Of a DNA stretch of 50,835 bases, positions 27,429 to 35,909 are shown one piece after another. This DNA comes from Burkholderiaceae bacterium (lineage in GTDB: Bacteria > Pseudomonadota > Gammaproteobacteria > Burkholderiales > Burkholderiaceae_C). A program made the translations under genes and the position numbers. The stretch is from NCBI GenBank assembly GCA_018780645.1, contig JADMJJ010000040.1, positions 92,346 to 143,180 on the forward strand, read 5' to 3'. Numbering within the stretch: position 1 is the first letter of the stretch; each line of letters opens with the position of its first letter. The notes beneath the pieces were generated by a model. That model was not told the DNA's origin. It worked only from the letters and a program-made list of their open reading frames with translations, and made no database searches.

Positions 27429-28346
27429 ATGTCCGACACCTCGACCATCGAAGCGGTGCGCCGCTTCAGCCGCTTCTACACCGGCCAGCTGGGCCTGCTG
27501 GACGACGGCCTGCTCGACAGCCCGTTCTCGCTGAGCGAGGCGCGCATCCTCTACGAACTGGCCCATCGCAGGGACCTGACCGCCACCACCCTGCGCAGCG
27601 AGTTGCGGCTGGACGCTGGCTACCTGAGCCGCATCGTCAAGCGCTTCGAGGCGCGCGGCCTGCTGAGCCGCCGCTCCTCGCCCGACGATGCCCGCCAGAC
27701 CTTGCTGAGCCTGACCGAGGCAGGCCATGCCGCGTTTGCGCCATTGAACGAGGGCTCCAGGCAGCAGGTCGCGACCTTGTTGGAGCCGTTGAGCCCGGCG
27801 CAGCAGGGCGAGCTGGTACAGGCGCTGGCTGCGGTCGAGCGTCTGTTAGGCGCCCCCGCGCCGGCCACGCCGTATCTGCTGCGCCCGCATCAGATCGGTG
27901 ACATCGGTTGGGTCACGCGTCGCCAGGCCATGCTCTATGCCCAGGAGTACGGCTGGGACGAGACCTTCGAGGCTCTGGTGGCCGAGATAGGCGCGAAATT
28001 CATCAAAGAGTTCGACGCGAAGAAGGAGCGCTGCTGGATCGCCGAGCGCGAGGGCGCCATCGTCGGTTCGGTGTTCCTGGTGCGCGAGTCGGACGAGATC
28101 GCCAAGCTGCGCATGCTCTATGTCGAGCCCTCGGTGCGCGGCCTGGGCATTGGCCGGCGGCTGACCGAGGAATGCATACGCTTCGCCCGTCAACAGGGCT
28201 ACATGACCCTGACCCTGTGGACCAATGACGTGCTGGTCTCGGCGCGCAAGATCTACCAGGCGGCCGGCTTCAAGCTGGTGGCCGAAGACCGCCATCATTC
28301 GTTCGGCAAGGATCTGGTGGGCCAGAACTGGAATCTGACCCTGTAA
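27429..28346 (+). CDS. bifunctional MarR-family HTH / GNAT acetyltransferase
   Basis: About 305 residues. Residues 1-145 form a MarR winged helix (FSLSEARILYELAHR, LDAGYLSRIVKRFEARGLL, RRSSPDDARQ). Residues 155-305 form a GNAT fold with the acetyl-CoA loop VRGLGIGRRL and the ending YQAAGFKLV. Such fusions couple DNA binding to acetylation of an unknown amine. The start at 27429 has AGGAG 10 bases ahead; the ATG at 27423 is too close. The palindrome just upstream suggests autoregulation. Confidence 0.9.
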   Translation: MSDTSTIEAVRRFSRFYTGQLGLLDDGLLDSPFSLSEARILYELAHRRDLTATTLRSELRLDAGYLSRIVKRFEARGLLSRRSSPDDARQTLLSLTEAGHAAFAPLNEGSRQQVATLLEPLSPAQQGELVQALAAVERLLGAPAPATPYLLRPHQIGDIGWVTRRQAMLYAQEYGWDETFEALVAEIGAKFIKEFDAKKERCWIAEREGAIVGSVFLVRESDEIAKLRMLYVEPSVRGLGIGRRLTEECIRFARQQGYMTLTLWTNDVLVSARKIYQAAGFKLVAEDRHHSFGKDLVGQNWNLTL

Positions 28347-28363
28347 ACCGCTGTAGCGGTTTA
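28344..28363. terminator. shared bidirectional hairpin containing both stop codons
   Basis: TAAACCGCT and AGCGGTTTA (28344-28352, 28355-28363) form a perfect 9-bp inverted repeat with a 2-base centre. Its left end is the TAA of the MarR-GNAT gene and its right end is the TAA of the convergent ComFB gene. T-rich ends on both strands make a compact two-way terminator. Confidence 0.55.
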
Positions 28364-28654
28364 CTGCTGGCGCGCCCTCAGCGCCGCACGGGCGGCGACG
28401 AACTCGAAGGCATAGCCGACCGCTTCCTTGGTCGCCAGATCCATTTCGTGGCGTTCGCGGTCGGTCAGGTAGAACACGAAGTCCACCTCGTGGCGGATAT
28501 AGCGCGGCGGCAGGCGGTTCAGGGCCACGCAGGCGACGTCGGCGAGCAGATCATCGTCGTCGCGGATGTCGGGGTAGTTGGACGCATAGTCCATCACCGC
28601 GCCGAAGATGATGCGCTCGTGATGGTTGTAGATCGAGGTGAAATCGGTTGTCAT
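28361..28654 (-). CDS. ComFB-family (late competence development) protein
   Basis: A 97-residue protein with the ComFB pattern: ADVACVALNRLPPRYIRHEVDF, given here only as its landmarks LNRLPPRYI and FYLTDRERHEM. Some members bind cyclic di-nucleotides in cyanobacteria; the role here is unknown. No neighbouring competence gene is seen. It is convergent with the MarR-GNAT gene and points away from nadA's 3' end. Confidence 0.8.
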   Translation of the reverse strand: MTTDFTSIYNHHERIIFGAVMDYASNYPDIRDDDDLLADVACVALNRLPPRYIRHEVDFVFYLTDRERHEMDLATKEAVGYAFEFVAARAALRARQQ

Positions 28655-28772
28655 GACCAGTTCTCGCGGCTGGGTTGGCGATGTGCTCTTTATAGGCCCA
28701 ATCGCCGCCGATCAGCGCCGAATAAGCGGCGGCCGACGGTTCTATTCCTCACAAAGCCGGTCAAGCTCGGCT

Positions 28773-29897
28773 TCAGGCTGCGCCAATGCCCGGGGTCAAA
28801 CCGACGGCGCCGCGCGCGGCCGGCTGGGCCAGCGCGGCCGGGTTCTGCGCCACGAAGTCCAGCATCCGCGTGATGCAGCCCAGCGCCTGCCGGCGTATCG
28901 ACTCGTCGACGAAGATCTCGCCCGAGCCCTGCTCCAGACAATCGACCACCCCCTGCACCGCGTTCATCGCCATCCAGGGGCAGTGGGCGCAGCTCTTGCA
29001 GGTGGCGGCATTGCCGGCGGTGGGCGCCTCGATCAAGGTCTTGCCCGGCGCCAGCTGGCGCATGCGGTGCAGGATGCCGTTGTCGGTGGCGACTATGTAC
29101 TCCTGCGCCTTGCCGTCTATCACCGCCTTCAGCATCTGCGAGGTCGAGCCGACGACATCGGCCTGGGCGACTACGCTGGCCGGCGACTCGGGATGCACCA
29201 GTACCATTGCATTCGGATGCTGGGCGCGCAGCAGGTCAAGTTCCAGGCCCTTGAACTCGTCATGGACGATGCAGGCACCCTGCCAAAGCAGCATGTCGGC
29301 GCCGGTCTGCTGCTGGATATAGCCGCCCAGGTGCTTGTCGGGCGCCCAGAGGATCTTCTCGCCGCGGGCCTTCAGCTCGTTGACGATGGCCAGCGCGCAG
29401 GAACTGGTGACCATCCAGTCGGCGCGGGCCTTCACGGCGGCGCTGGTGTTGGCATAGACGACGACGGTGCGGTCGGGGTGGGCGTCGCAGAACGCCGCGA
29501 ACTCATCGGCGGGGCAACCCAGGTCCAGCGAGCAGGTGGCGTCCAGATCGGGCATCAGCACGCGTTTGTGCGGGCTCAGTATCTTGGCCGACTCGCCCAT
29601 GAAGCGCACGCCGGCCACGACCAGGGTCTGGGCCGCATGGTCGCGGCCGAAGCGGGCCATCTCCAGCGAGTCGGCGACGATGCCACCGGTCTCCAGCGCC
29701 AGATCCTGCAGATCACCATCGACGTAGTAATGCGCGACCAGCACTGCCTTGTGCTCTTCCAGCAACTCAGCAGCGCGTTGCTTGACGGTCTTGCGCTGCG
29801 CGCTGTTCAGTGGGGGTGGCACCTTGGCCCAGGCATGGGCGGTGCAGCTGGCGCCTTGGGCGTCCTGGCGGGTGTAGTCAAACAGTACCTGAGTCAT
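28773..29897 (-). CDS. nadA: quinolinate synthase
   Basis: A 374-residue [4Fe-4S] enzyme that condenses iminoaspartate (from NadB) with dihydroxyacetone phosphate to quinolinate. The three cluster cysteines fall at residues 122 ([10 protein letters not shown]), 209 (GACIVHDE) and 306 (CAHCPWM). Their spacing of 87 and 97 residues equals that of E. coli Cys113/200/297. [14 protein letters not shown] is the N-terminal substrate loop. A modest inverted repeat (AAGCCG/CGGCTT, 28754-28773) lies at its stop. Confidence 0.97.
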   Translation of the reverse strand: MTQVLFDYTRQDAQGASCTAHAWAKVPPPLNSAQRKTVKQRAAELLEEHKAVLVAHYYVDGDLQDLALETGGIVADSLEMARFGRDHAAQTLVVAGVRFMGESAKILSPHKRVLMPDLDATCSLDLGCPADEFAAFCDAHPDRTVVVYANTSAAVKARADWMVTSSCALAIVNELKARGEKILWAPDKHLGGYIQQQTGADMLLWQGACIVHDEFKGLELDLLRAQHPNAMVLVHPESPASVVAQADVVGSTSQMLKAVIDGKAQEYIVATDNGILHRMRQLAPGKTLIEAPTAGNAATCKSCAHCPWMAMNAVQGVVDCLEQGSGEIFVDESIRRQALGCITRMLDFVAQNPAALAQPAARGAVGLTPGIGAA

Positions 29898-29957
29898 GCG
29901 GGAATGTTAGCGCAGGCGACTGCAGCGCTCGCCGAGCAAGGGCTTGTAGACTGAGCC

Positions 29958-30728
29958 ATGCTTGGTCGAATCCTTAGTGTGACTCGTATGGCCTTGTGCG
30001 CCTTGCTGTGCTGCGGCTTCCCTCTATGGGCAGAGCCAACGCCGGCCGGTGGTGCGCAGTTGGTCTTCGGCGTCAGCCAGGCCTGGGCCATGCCATTCGC
30101 GCGGTTCGATGATGGGCAGCTCCGTGGAGGCATCCTGTTCGATCTGATGCAGGAAATAGCGGCCAAGCTGGGCAGCAAGCCGCAGTTTCTGGTGCTGCCG
30201 CCGAAGCGGGTGGAGGCCGTGCTGCAGGCAGGTGAGGTGGATTTGCACTGTCTGGTCAGCCCTTTATGGCTGCATCAGGAGGTACCCGCACACCGCTGGA
30301 CCGCGACCCTGCTGCGCATGGACGATGTGCTGCTGGCACCGGCGAAGTTTGCCGCCAGCGAGTTGGATCTGGACCGCGCTCAGGGCGCCTCCGTGGGGCT
30401 GGTCGTCAGCTACCTCTATCCGCGGCTGGATGCTGCGCTTGCCAGTGGCCGCCTGCGCAGGGAGGACGCCCCTACTCAGGAGCTGGTGTTCGAGAAGCTG
30501 CTGCGCGGGCGAAGCGACTTCGGTGTCGGCAACAGCCTGATCGCCGACTGGTTCAACAAGCGGCGGCCCGTCGGTCAGCGTCTCAAGACGCTGCAGACCC
30601 TGGCATCGCTGGAGACGGCCTGCGTGCTGTCACCTCTGCCCCGCATGGACCCGGCACGCATCAAGGTTGCCGTGCAACAGCTGCTGCGCGAGGGGGCGAT
30701 GGACAGGATATTGCAGCGTTACCGCTGA
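29958..30728 (+). CDS. periplasmic substrate-binding (SBP_bac_3-like) protein
   Basis: A 256-residue protein with a signal peptide ending near LWAEP (about residue 26) and the bilobed binding-protein pattern of the amino-acid type (GGILFDLMQEIAAKLG, VEAVLQAGEVDLHC). No permease or ATPase gene is adjacent, so it may act as an orphan receptor or sensor rather than a transporter subunit. It is divergent from nadA. The substrate cannot be inferred. Confidence 0.78.
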   Translation: MLGRILSVTRMALCALLCCGFPLWAEPTPAGGAQLVFGVSQAWAMPFARFDDGQLRGGILFDLMQEIAAKLGSKPQFLVLPPKRVEAVLQAGEVDLHCLVSPLWLHQEVPAHRWTATLLRMDDVLLAPAKFAASELDLDRAQGASVGLVVSYLYPRLDAALASGRLRREDAPTQELVFEKLLRGRSDFGVGNSLIADWFNKRRPVGQRLKTLQTLASLETACVLSPLPRMDPARIKVAVQQLLREGAMDRILQRYR

Positions 30729-30731
30729 GCC

Positions 30732-31559
30732 TCAGGCCTCGGCAAAGAAGCGACTCGGTGGCATGCCCACCGCCCGCGTGACCATGGCGGTGAAGGCGCT
30801 GGCGCTGGCATAGCCCAGCTCCGCAGCGATATGGCTCATTGGCCGCTTGCGCGCCGCCATCGACAGCGCCCGCGCCAGCAGCACCTGTTGCCGCCATTGC
30901 GCAAAGCTGGTGCCCAGCTCCTGGCGGAACAGGCGGGCCACGGTGCGCGGGCTGGCTCCGGACTCGGCCGCCCAGCCGTCCAGACTGGCGTGGCGGGCCG
31001 GGTCGTCGAGGATGGCCTCGCACAGCGCGAGCAGGCGCTTGTCCTGCGGCAGATCGACGCCCAGGCGCAGCTGGCGGGCACGTTGCAGCTCATCCAGCAC
31101 CAGGGCGGCGATATGGTGCTCGCGCCGCTCGTCGATCTCGTTGGTCGACGGCGCATCGGGGTCGGTGGCCAGCTGCAGCACCAGCTCGCGCAGCAGCGGC
31201 GAGACCTCCAGCACCCGGCATTCCTGCCAGGCTGCGCTGTCGGGCACCACGGCCTGATGCAGGTACAGCGTGCGCAGATCGGCCTGCTCGACGGCGGTGA
31301 CGCTGTGCACCCGCCGCGGCGGAATCCACACCGCCCGCGATGGCGGCACGATGAAGGTGCTCAAGCCGGCGCTGACCCGCGTCACCCCGGTGACCGAAAA
31401 CACCAGCTGTCCCCAGTCATGGTGGTGCGGCTCGATGCGGATGTGATTGGCCAGCACCCGAGCCTTGGCCCGCAGCGGCCGCTCGGCCGTGGGCTCGTAC
31501 AGCCGCGGGTCCAGCGGTGGGGTGTCGACGAGCTGGCGGCGGGGGCGGGGAGCATCCAT
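30732..31559 (-). CDS. AraC-family regulator with cupin domain
   Basis: A 275-residue regulator. The N-terminal cupin (about 35-110) has HHHDWGQLVFS and VPPSRAVWIPP. The C-terminal AraC helix-turn-helix pair (about 175-272) has ASPRTVARLFRQELGTSF and IAAELGYASASAFTAMVTR. This layout matches NimR-type regulators that control an adjacent MFS exporter. The divergent MFS gene 70 bases away fits that scheme. Confidence 0.9.
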   Translation of the reverse strand: MDAPRPRRQLVDTPPLDPRLYEPTAERPLRAKARVLANHIRIEPHHHDWGQLVFSVTGVTRVSAGLSTFIVPPSRAVWIPPRRVHSVTAVEQADLRTLYLHQAVVPDSAAWQECRVLEVSPLLRELVLQLATDPDAPSTNEIDERREHHIAALVLDELQRARQLRLGVDLPQDKRLLALCEAILDDPARHASLDGWAAESGASPRTVARLFRQELGTSFAQWRQQVLLARALSMAARKRPMSHIAAELGYASASAFTAMVTRAVGMPPSRFFAEA

Positions 31560-31570
31560 TGGCTTGAATT

Positions 31571-31582
31571 CAACAGAAGTTG
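31571..31582. promoter_or_regulatory. small palindrome in the araC/MFS divergent region
   Basis: CAACAGAAGTTG (CAAC, 4-base centre, GTTG) lies between the divergent AraC regulator and MFS genes, where an operator is expected. Short palindromes occur by chance, so this is only a candidate. Confidence 0.3.
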
Positions 31583-31629
31583 TCGGACTATCGTAACCCG
31601 GACGTCACGGCCCCGCCTACAGTGAGGCC

Positions 31630-32886
31630 ATGAGCAGCACCACACTCCCCAACACGCCTGTTGCCTCGGCAAAGAGCGACATCACCACCATCAGCCTGAT
31701 CGGCCTGGCCCACGGCACCTCGCATTTTTTCCACATGCTGCTGCCGCCGATGTTCCCCATCTTCATGAAGGAATTCGGCCTCAGCTTTTCCGAGCTGGGT
31801 CTCTTGGTCACGACCTTCTTCGTGATCTCTGGCATTGGCCAGGCGCTGGCCGGCTTTCTGGTCGACCGCACCGGCGCGCGGCCGGTGCTGTTTGCCGCGC
31901 TGAGCTGCTTTGTGCTGGCCTCGATCGCGGCGGGTGTGGCCACCGGCTATTCGGGCCTGATGCTGGCGGCGGCGCTGGCCGGTCTGGGCAATTCGCCCTT
32001 CCATCCGGTGGACTTCACGATTTTGAACAAGCGCGTGTCGGCGCCGCGCCTGGGCCATGCCTTCTCGGTGCACGGCATCACCGGCAATCTGGGCTGGGCG
32101 GTGGCGCCGGTGCTGCTGATCGGCGTCTCGACGGCCACCGGCAACTGGCGCTGGGCCTATCTGGCCACCGGCCTGATCGCCGCCGCGGTGATGCTGCTGC
32201 TGTTCCTCAAGCGCGACGCGATCGATGACAGCCAGGGCGCCTGGGCCCATGACAAGGCCAAGGGCGCGGCACCCGTCGATGAGCATCCGATGGCCTTTCT
32301 GAAGCTGCCCTCGGTGTGGATGTGCTTTTCCTTCTTCTTCTGGACCACGGCCGCCCTGAGCGCCATCCAGAGCTTTGCCAGCCCGGCCCTGGCCGGCATG
32401 TACGGCCTGCCGCTGACCTTGACCGCCTATGTGGTGACCGGCTATATGTTGTGCGGCGCCGCCGGCATGGTGGTGGGCGGCTTTCTGGTCGCCCGGGTGC
32501 AGCAACTGGAGCGCACCATCGCCGTGGCGATGGCCTTCGCCGCCGTGCTGCTGCTGCTGACCGCCAGCGGCTGGCTACCCGGGATGCTGGCCGCGGCGGT
32601 GGCCGCGCTGGCCGGCTTCGGCACCGGCCTGGCCGGCCCGTCGCGTGACATGCTGATCAAGCGCGCCGCCCCTCCGGGCGCCACGGGCCGCGTCTATGGC
32701 ACCGTCTATTCCGGTCTGGACGTCGGCTTCGCCCTGGCCGCACCGGTGTTCGGCGCCTTGCTGGATCATGGCCAGCCGTCCAGCATCTTCGTCGGCTCGG
32801 CGGTGGCGCTGATGCTGGGTGTGGCCTCGGCGGGGTTGGTGGGCGGCTATCTGTCGCGCCGCAATTCGGCGTTGGCTGCGGCCTGA
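31630..32886 (+). CDS. MFS transporter, fosmidomycin-resistance (Fsr)-like
   Basis: A 418-residue protein with about 12 membrane segments. GLAHGTSHFFHMLLPPMFP, FLVDRTGARPVLF and GLGNSPFHPVDFTIL are typical of the Fsr subgroup of major-facilitator exporters. Likely exports a toxic small molecule under the control of the divergent AraC regulator. The actual substrate is unknown. Confidence 0.88.
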   Translation: MSSTTLPNTPVASAKSDITTISLIGLAHGTSHFFHMLLPPMFPIFMKEFGLSFSELGLLVTTFFVISGIGQALAGFLVDRTGARPVLFAALSCFVLASIAAGVATGYSGLMLAAALAGLGNSPFHPVDFTILNKRVSAPRLGHAFSVHGITGNLGWAVAPVLLIGVSTATGNWRWAYLATGLIAAAVMLLLFLKRDAIDDSQGAWAHDKAKGAAPVDEHPMAFLKLPSVWMCFSFFFWTTAALSAIQSFASPALAGMYGLPLTLTAYVVTGYMLCGAAGMVVGGFLVARVQQLERTIAVAMAFAAVLLLLTASGWLPGMLAAAVAALAGFGTGLAGPSRDMLIKRAAPPGATGRVYGTVYSGLDVGFALAAPVFGALLDHGQPSSIFVGSAVALMLGVASAGLVGGYLSRRNSALAAA

Positions 32887-32916
32887 AATGGACATCCGCC
32901 ACGGTACAGTGGCGGG

Positions 32917-34641
32917 ATGAGCACGCAACCCACCACAACTTCGTCGCGCCTGGCCGGCCATGCGCTGGTCGAGGCCCTGATTGCCCAGGGCATTGATACC
33001 GTCTTCGGCGTCCCCGGCGAAAGCTATCTGGCCGTGCTGGACGGCTTTCACGAGCATGCCGACAAGATCCGCTTCGTCGCCTGCCGGCAGGAGGGCGGCG
33101 CCGCTTTCATGGCCGAGGCGCAAGGCAAGCTGACCGGCAAGCCCGGCATCTGCTTCGTCACCCGCGGGCCGGGCGCCACCAATGCCAGCATCGGCTTGCA
33201 TACCGCCTTCCAGGACAGCACGCCGATGATTCTGTTCATCGGCCAGGTGGCCAGCGACCAGCGTGACCGCGAGGCCTTCCAGGAGGTGGACTACCGCCAG
33301 ATGTTCGGCCCCGGCACGCTGGGCATGGCCAAATGGGTGGGCGAGGTCCATGACCCGCACCGTCTGCCCGAATACGTGGCCCGTGCCTTCCACACCGCCA
33401 TGCAGGGCCGGCCCGGCCCGGTAGTCTTGGTGCTGCCCGAAGACATGCTGACCCAGGCCACGACAGCGCCTATCGTCGCCCCGGTGGCCTTCGCCGAGGC
33501 CGCGCCGACGCCGGCCGCACTGGGCACGCTGCGCGAACTGCTGCGGGCCGCCAGGCAGCCGCTGGTGATTGCCGGTGGTGGTGGCTGGACGCCCGCCGCC
33601 TGTGCCGATCTGCAGGCCTTTGCCGAGGCTTGGCAGCTGCCGGTCGGTTGCGCATTCCGCTTCCAGGATCTGTTCGACAACGGACATCCGCTCTATGCCG
33701 GCGATGTCGGCATCGGCATCAATCCGAAGCTGGCGCAGCGCGTGCAGGACGCCGACCTGATCATCGCCATCGGTCCGCGCCTGGGCGAGATGACGACCGG
33801 CGGCTACACCTTGCTGCAGGCGCCGCGGCCCAAGCAGCAGCTGGTGCACATCCACGCCGGTGCTGAGGAGCTGGGCCGGGTCTTCACGGCCGATCTGCTG
33901 ATCAATGCCAGCATGGGCTGTGCCGCCACAGCGCTGAAGAGCATCGCTCCGCCCGCCGAGGTGGCGTGGGCAAGCTGGACGGCAGCCGCCAATGTCGACT
34001 ACCAGGCCAATCTCCTGCCGCAGCCGGTCGCACCGATGGACATGGCCGAGGTCATCAAGACCTTGGACGCGCTGCTGCCCGAGGGCACGATCTACACCAA
34101 TGGCGCCGGCAATTACAGCGGCTGGCTGCACCGCTTCCACCGTTATACGGCCTTGCACCAGCATGGCCGCACGCAGCTGGCGCCGACCTCGGGTGCGATG
34201 GGCTACGGCGTGCCGGCGGCCGTGGCCGCCAGTCTTTTGCAGAGCGAGCGCTGGGTCGTCAATATTGCCGGCGATGGCGACTTCCTGATGACCGGCCAGG
34301 AACTGGCCACGGCCACCGGCTATGGCGCGAAGAAGCTGCTCAGCATCGTGGTCGACAACGGCACTTACGGCACGATTCGTATGCACCAGGAGCGCGAGTA
34401 CCCGGGCCGCGTCAGTGGCAGCGATCTGTTCAACCCCGACTTCGCCGCGCTGGCCGTGGCCTATGGCTGGCGCGCTGCCAAGGTGGAGAGCACGGCCCAG
34501 TTCGAGCCCGCGCTGCGCGAGGCCATTGAAAGTGGCCGACCCACGCTGATTCACATCAAGCTGGACTCGGACGTGATCACCAGCCGTGGCACCCTGAGTG
34601 CCATTCGCGAGGCGGCGCACAAACGATTGGGTACGTCATGA
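32917..34641 (+). CDS. ThDP-dependent enzyme, acetolactate synthase-like
   Basis: A 574-residue three-domain thiamine-diphosphate enzyme. The pyrimidine domain holds VFGVPGESYLAVLD and the catalytic glutamate at about residue 59 (CRQEGG). A central domain follows, then a PP domain with the GDGDFLM motif and VDNGTYGTIRMHQ. The family includes acetolactate synthase, oxalyl-CoA decarboxylase and others. With no ilvH-like regulatory subunit nearby, a catabolic decarboxylase or ligase is as likely as branched-chain synthesis. It overlaps the following S4 gene by ATGA. Confidence 0.87.
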   Translation: MSTQPTTTSSRLAGHALVEALIAQGIDTVFGVPGESYLAVLDGFHEHADKIRFVACRQEGGAAFMAEAQGKLTGKPGICFVTRGPGATNASIGLHTAFQDSTPMILFIGQVASDQRDREAFQEVDYRQMFGPGTLGMAKWVGEVHDPHRLPEYVARAFHTAMQGRPGPVVLVLPEDMLTQATTAPIVAPVAFAEAAPTPAALGTLRELLRAARQPLVIAGGGGWTPAACADLQAFAEAWQLPVGCAFRFQDLFDNGHPLYAGDVGIGINPKLAQRVQDADLIIAIGPRLGEMTTGGYTLLQAPRPKQQLVHIHAGAEELGRVFTADLLINASMGCAATALKSIAPPAEVAWASWTAAANVDYQANLLPQPVAPMDMAEVIKTLDALLPEGTIYTNGAGNYSGWLHRFHRYTALHQHGRTQLAPTSGAMGYGVPAAVAASLLQSERWVVNIAGDGDFLMTGQELATATGYGAKKLLSIVVDNGTYGTIRMHQEREYPGRVSGSDLFNPDFAALAVAYGWRAAKVESTAQFEPALREAIESGRPTLIHIKLDSDVITSRGTLSAIREAAHKRLGTS

Positions 34642-34859
34642 GCAACATCCTGTTCGAGCTGCGCGGTGAGTTCATCCCGCTGGACAGCCTGCTCAAGGCC
34701 ACCGGCCTGGCAGAGAGCGGCGGCCGCGCCCGCGTCGTCATCAGCGAGGGCCAGGTCCTGGTCGACGGCAAGACCGAGCTGCGCAAGACGGCCAAGATCC
34801 GCGAGGGTCAGGTCGTGAGCTATCAGGGCACGCAGGTCAGGGTGCTTGCCGGGACTTGA
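34638..34859 (+). CDS. small S4-domain RNA-binding protein, YbcJ-like
   Basis: A 73-residue protein made almost wholly of an S4 fold (FIPLDSLLKATGLAESGGRA, then VISEGQVLVDG). Such proteins bind structured RNA, perhaps in ribosome assembly or quality control. Translationally coupled to the ThDP enzyme by a four-base overlap, but no functional link is obvious. Confidence 0.88.
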   Translation: MSNILFELRGEFIPLDSLLKATGLAESGGRARVVISEGQVLVDGKTELRKTAKIREGQVVSYQGTQVRVLAGT

Positions 34860-34901
34860 TGCGTCCGCCGCCACAGCTGGCGGCGGACACGGCGGTCGCG
34901 C

Positions 34902-35882
34902 TCAGCAGCCTGCCGTGCACTTGCCGTTGGCGTCGAACTCCATCGTCTTGCCCGACAGCGGGATGTGAACCGGCACCTTGGTGGCCCTGATGAAGGCCTC
35001 GGTCTTGCTGCCCGGGCGCAGCTTGCCGCCCACGGTACCGACCTCGTTGGCGTGCGAGGCGATCACCGAGGCGGGCTTGACCAGATCGTTGATCACATAG
35101 GCCGCCTCGGCCGGCCCGGTGGTGAAGCCGTCGCCGATATTCATCACCGCCAGCTTGGCGTTGTAGTGCTTGTTGACCACCAGATCCTGGTCGGCGGTGA
35201 TGCCGGTGTCACCGGACAGATAGGCCACCAGGCCGTTGCTGAAGCGCAGCACATAGCCTGTCGCCAGGCCCACGTCACCGGCAATGCCCACGTCCTTCAT
35301 TGCCTTGCCGAGCTCGCCGCCGATGTAGTCGGGATCGACGCCGTTGCTGTGCAGCGCCGTCACGGTGGCGATCTTCACGCCGCCGACCGTCACGCTGCCG
35401 CCGAAGCGGGCCAGCATCGAATTGGCCGGATCGCCACCATTGGCCTTCAGCTTGGCGGCGAAGAAGGGGGGCATCTCGCTGCCTGTCACGATCTTCGACT
35501 TCTTGGCCAGCGCGATATTCACCACGCTGGAGTTGGGCATGGCCGAGACCGACATGTCAGGCTTGTCGCAGGCCCCAGAGTTCGGCGCCTTGTTGTGGGC
35601 ATTGCCGACGTGGTCGCCGTGCATATGGCTGACCAGGATGATGTCGATCTTGCCCAGCCGCGGGTCGGTGGCGCCGGCCACCGTGCGGCCCGGATCGTAG
35701 AGCACGCGCGTGCCGTTGGGGTCTTCGAACACCAGCGCGCGATCCTGCGGGCAGAACTCGCCGTCGATGCCGCCCAGCGGTGTGACCTTCACGGTCGTCT
35801 GCGCCGGTTGAGCGTGCACAGGCTGGCTCAGGGCGGCGCCAAGGGCGCCCACGGCGGCGATCCAGGTCGAACGATTCATCAT
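34902..35882 (-). CDS. secreted metallo-beta-lactamase-fold hydrolase
   Basis: A 326-residue protein with a signal peptide ending near VHAQPAQ (about 24) and the metal motif SHMHGDH (His86, His88, Asp90, His91). YLSGDTG and VIASHANE supply further ligands. It should hydrolyse a substrate in the periplasm; which one is unknown. It is the last gene of the leftward GntR-TctC-PrpD group. An AGGAGA site 7 bases before the ATG at 35882 supports that start over the second ATG. Confidence 0.88.
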   Translation of the reverse strand: MMNRSTWIAAVGALGAALSQPVHAQPAQTTVKVTPLGGIDGEFCPQDRALVFEDPNGTRVLYDPGRTVAGATDPRLGKIDIILVSHMHGDHVGNAHNKAPNSGACDKPDMSVSAMPNSSVVNIALAKKSKIVTGSEMPPFFAAKLKANGGDPANSMLARFGGSVTVGGVKIATVTALHSNGVDPDYIGGELGKAMKDVGIAGDVGLATGYVLRFSNGLVAYLSGDTGITADQDLVVNKHYNAKLAVMNIGDGFTTGPAEAAYVINDLVKPASVIASHANEVGTVGGKLRPGSKTEAFIRATKVPVHIPLSGKTMEFDANGKCTAGC

Positions 35883-35909
35883 GAAGAAGTCTCCTTGTTT
35901 CGGTTGCGT

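Noticed and set aside
28361-28654. ComFB gene as sign of a natural-competence locus
   Set aside because: No comE, comF or pilus gene is nearby; the family name alone does not support it.
32575-34620. A 681-codon leftward open frame opposite the ThDP enzyme
   Set aside because: Low-complexity antisense product; the sense strand has full ThDP-enzyme motifs and a coupled downstream gene.
32917-34859. ThDP enzyme plus S4 protein as a defence or toxin pair
   Set aside because: Both are ordinary housekeeping-type families; coupling by ATGA is common and no effector motif is present.
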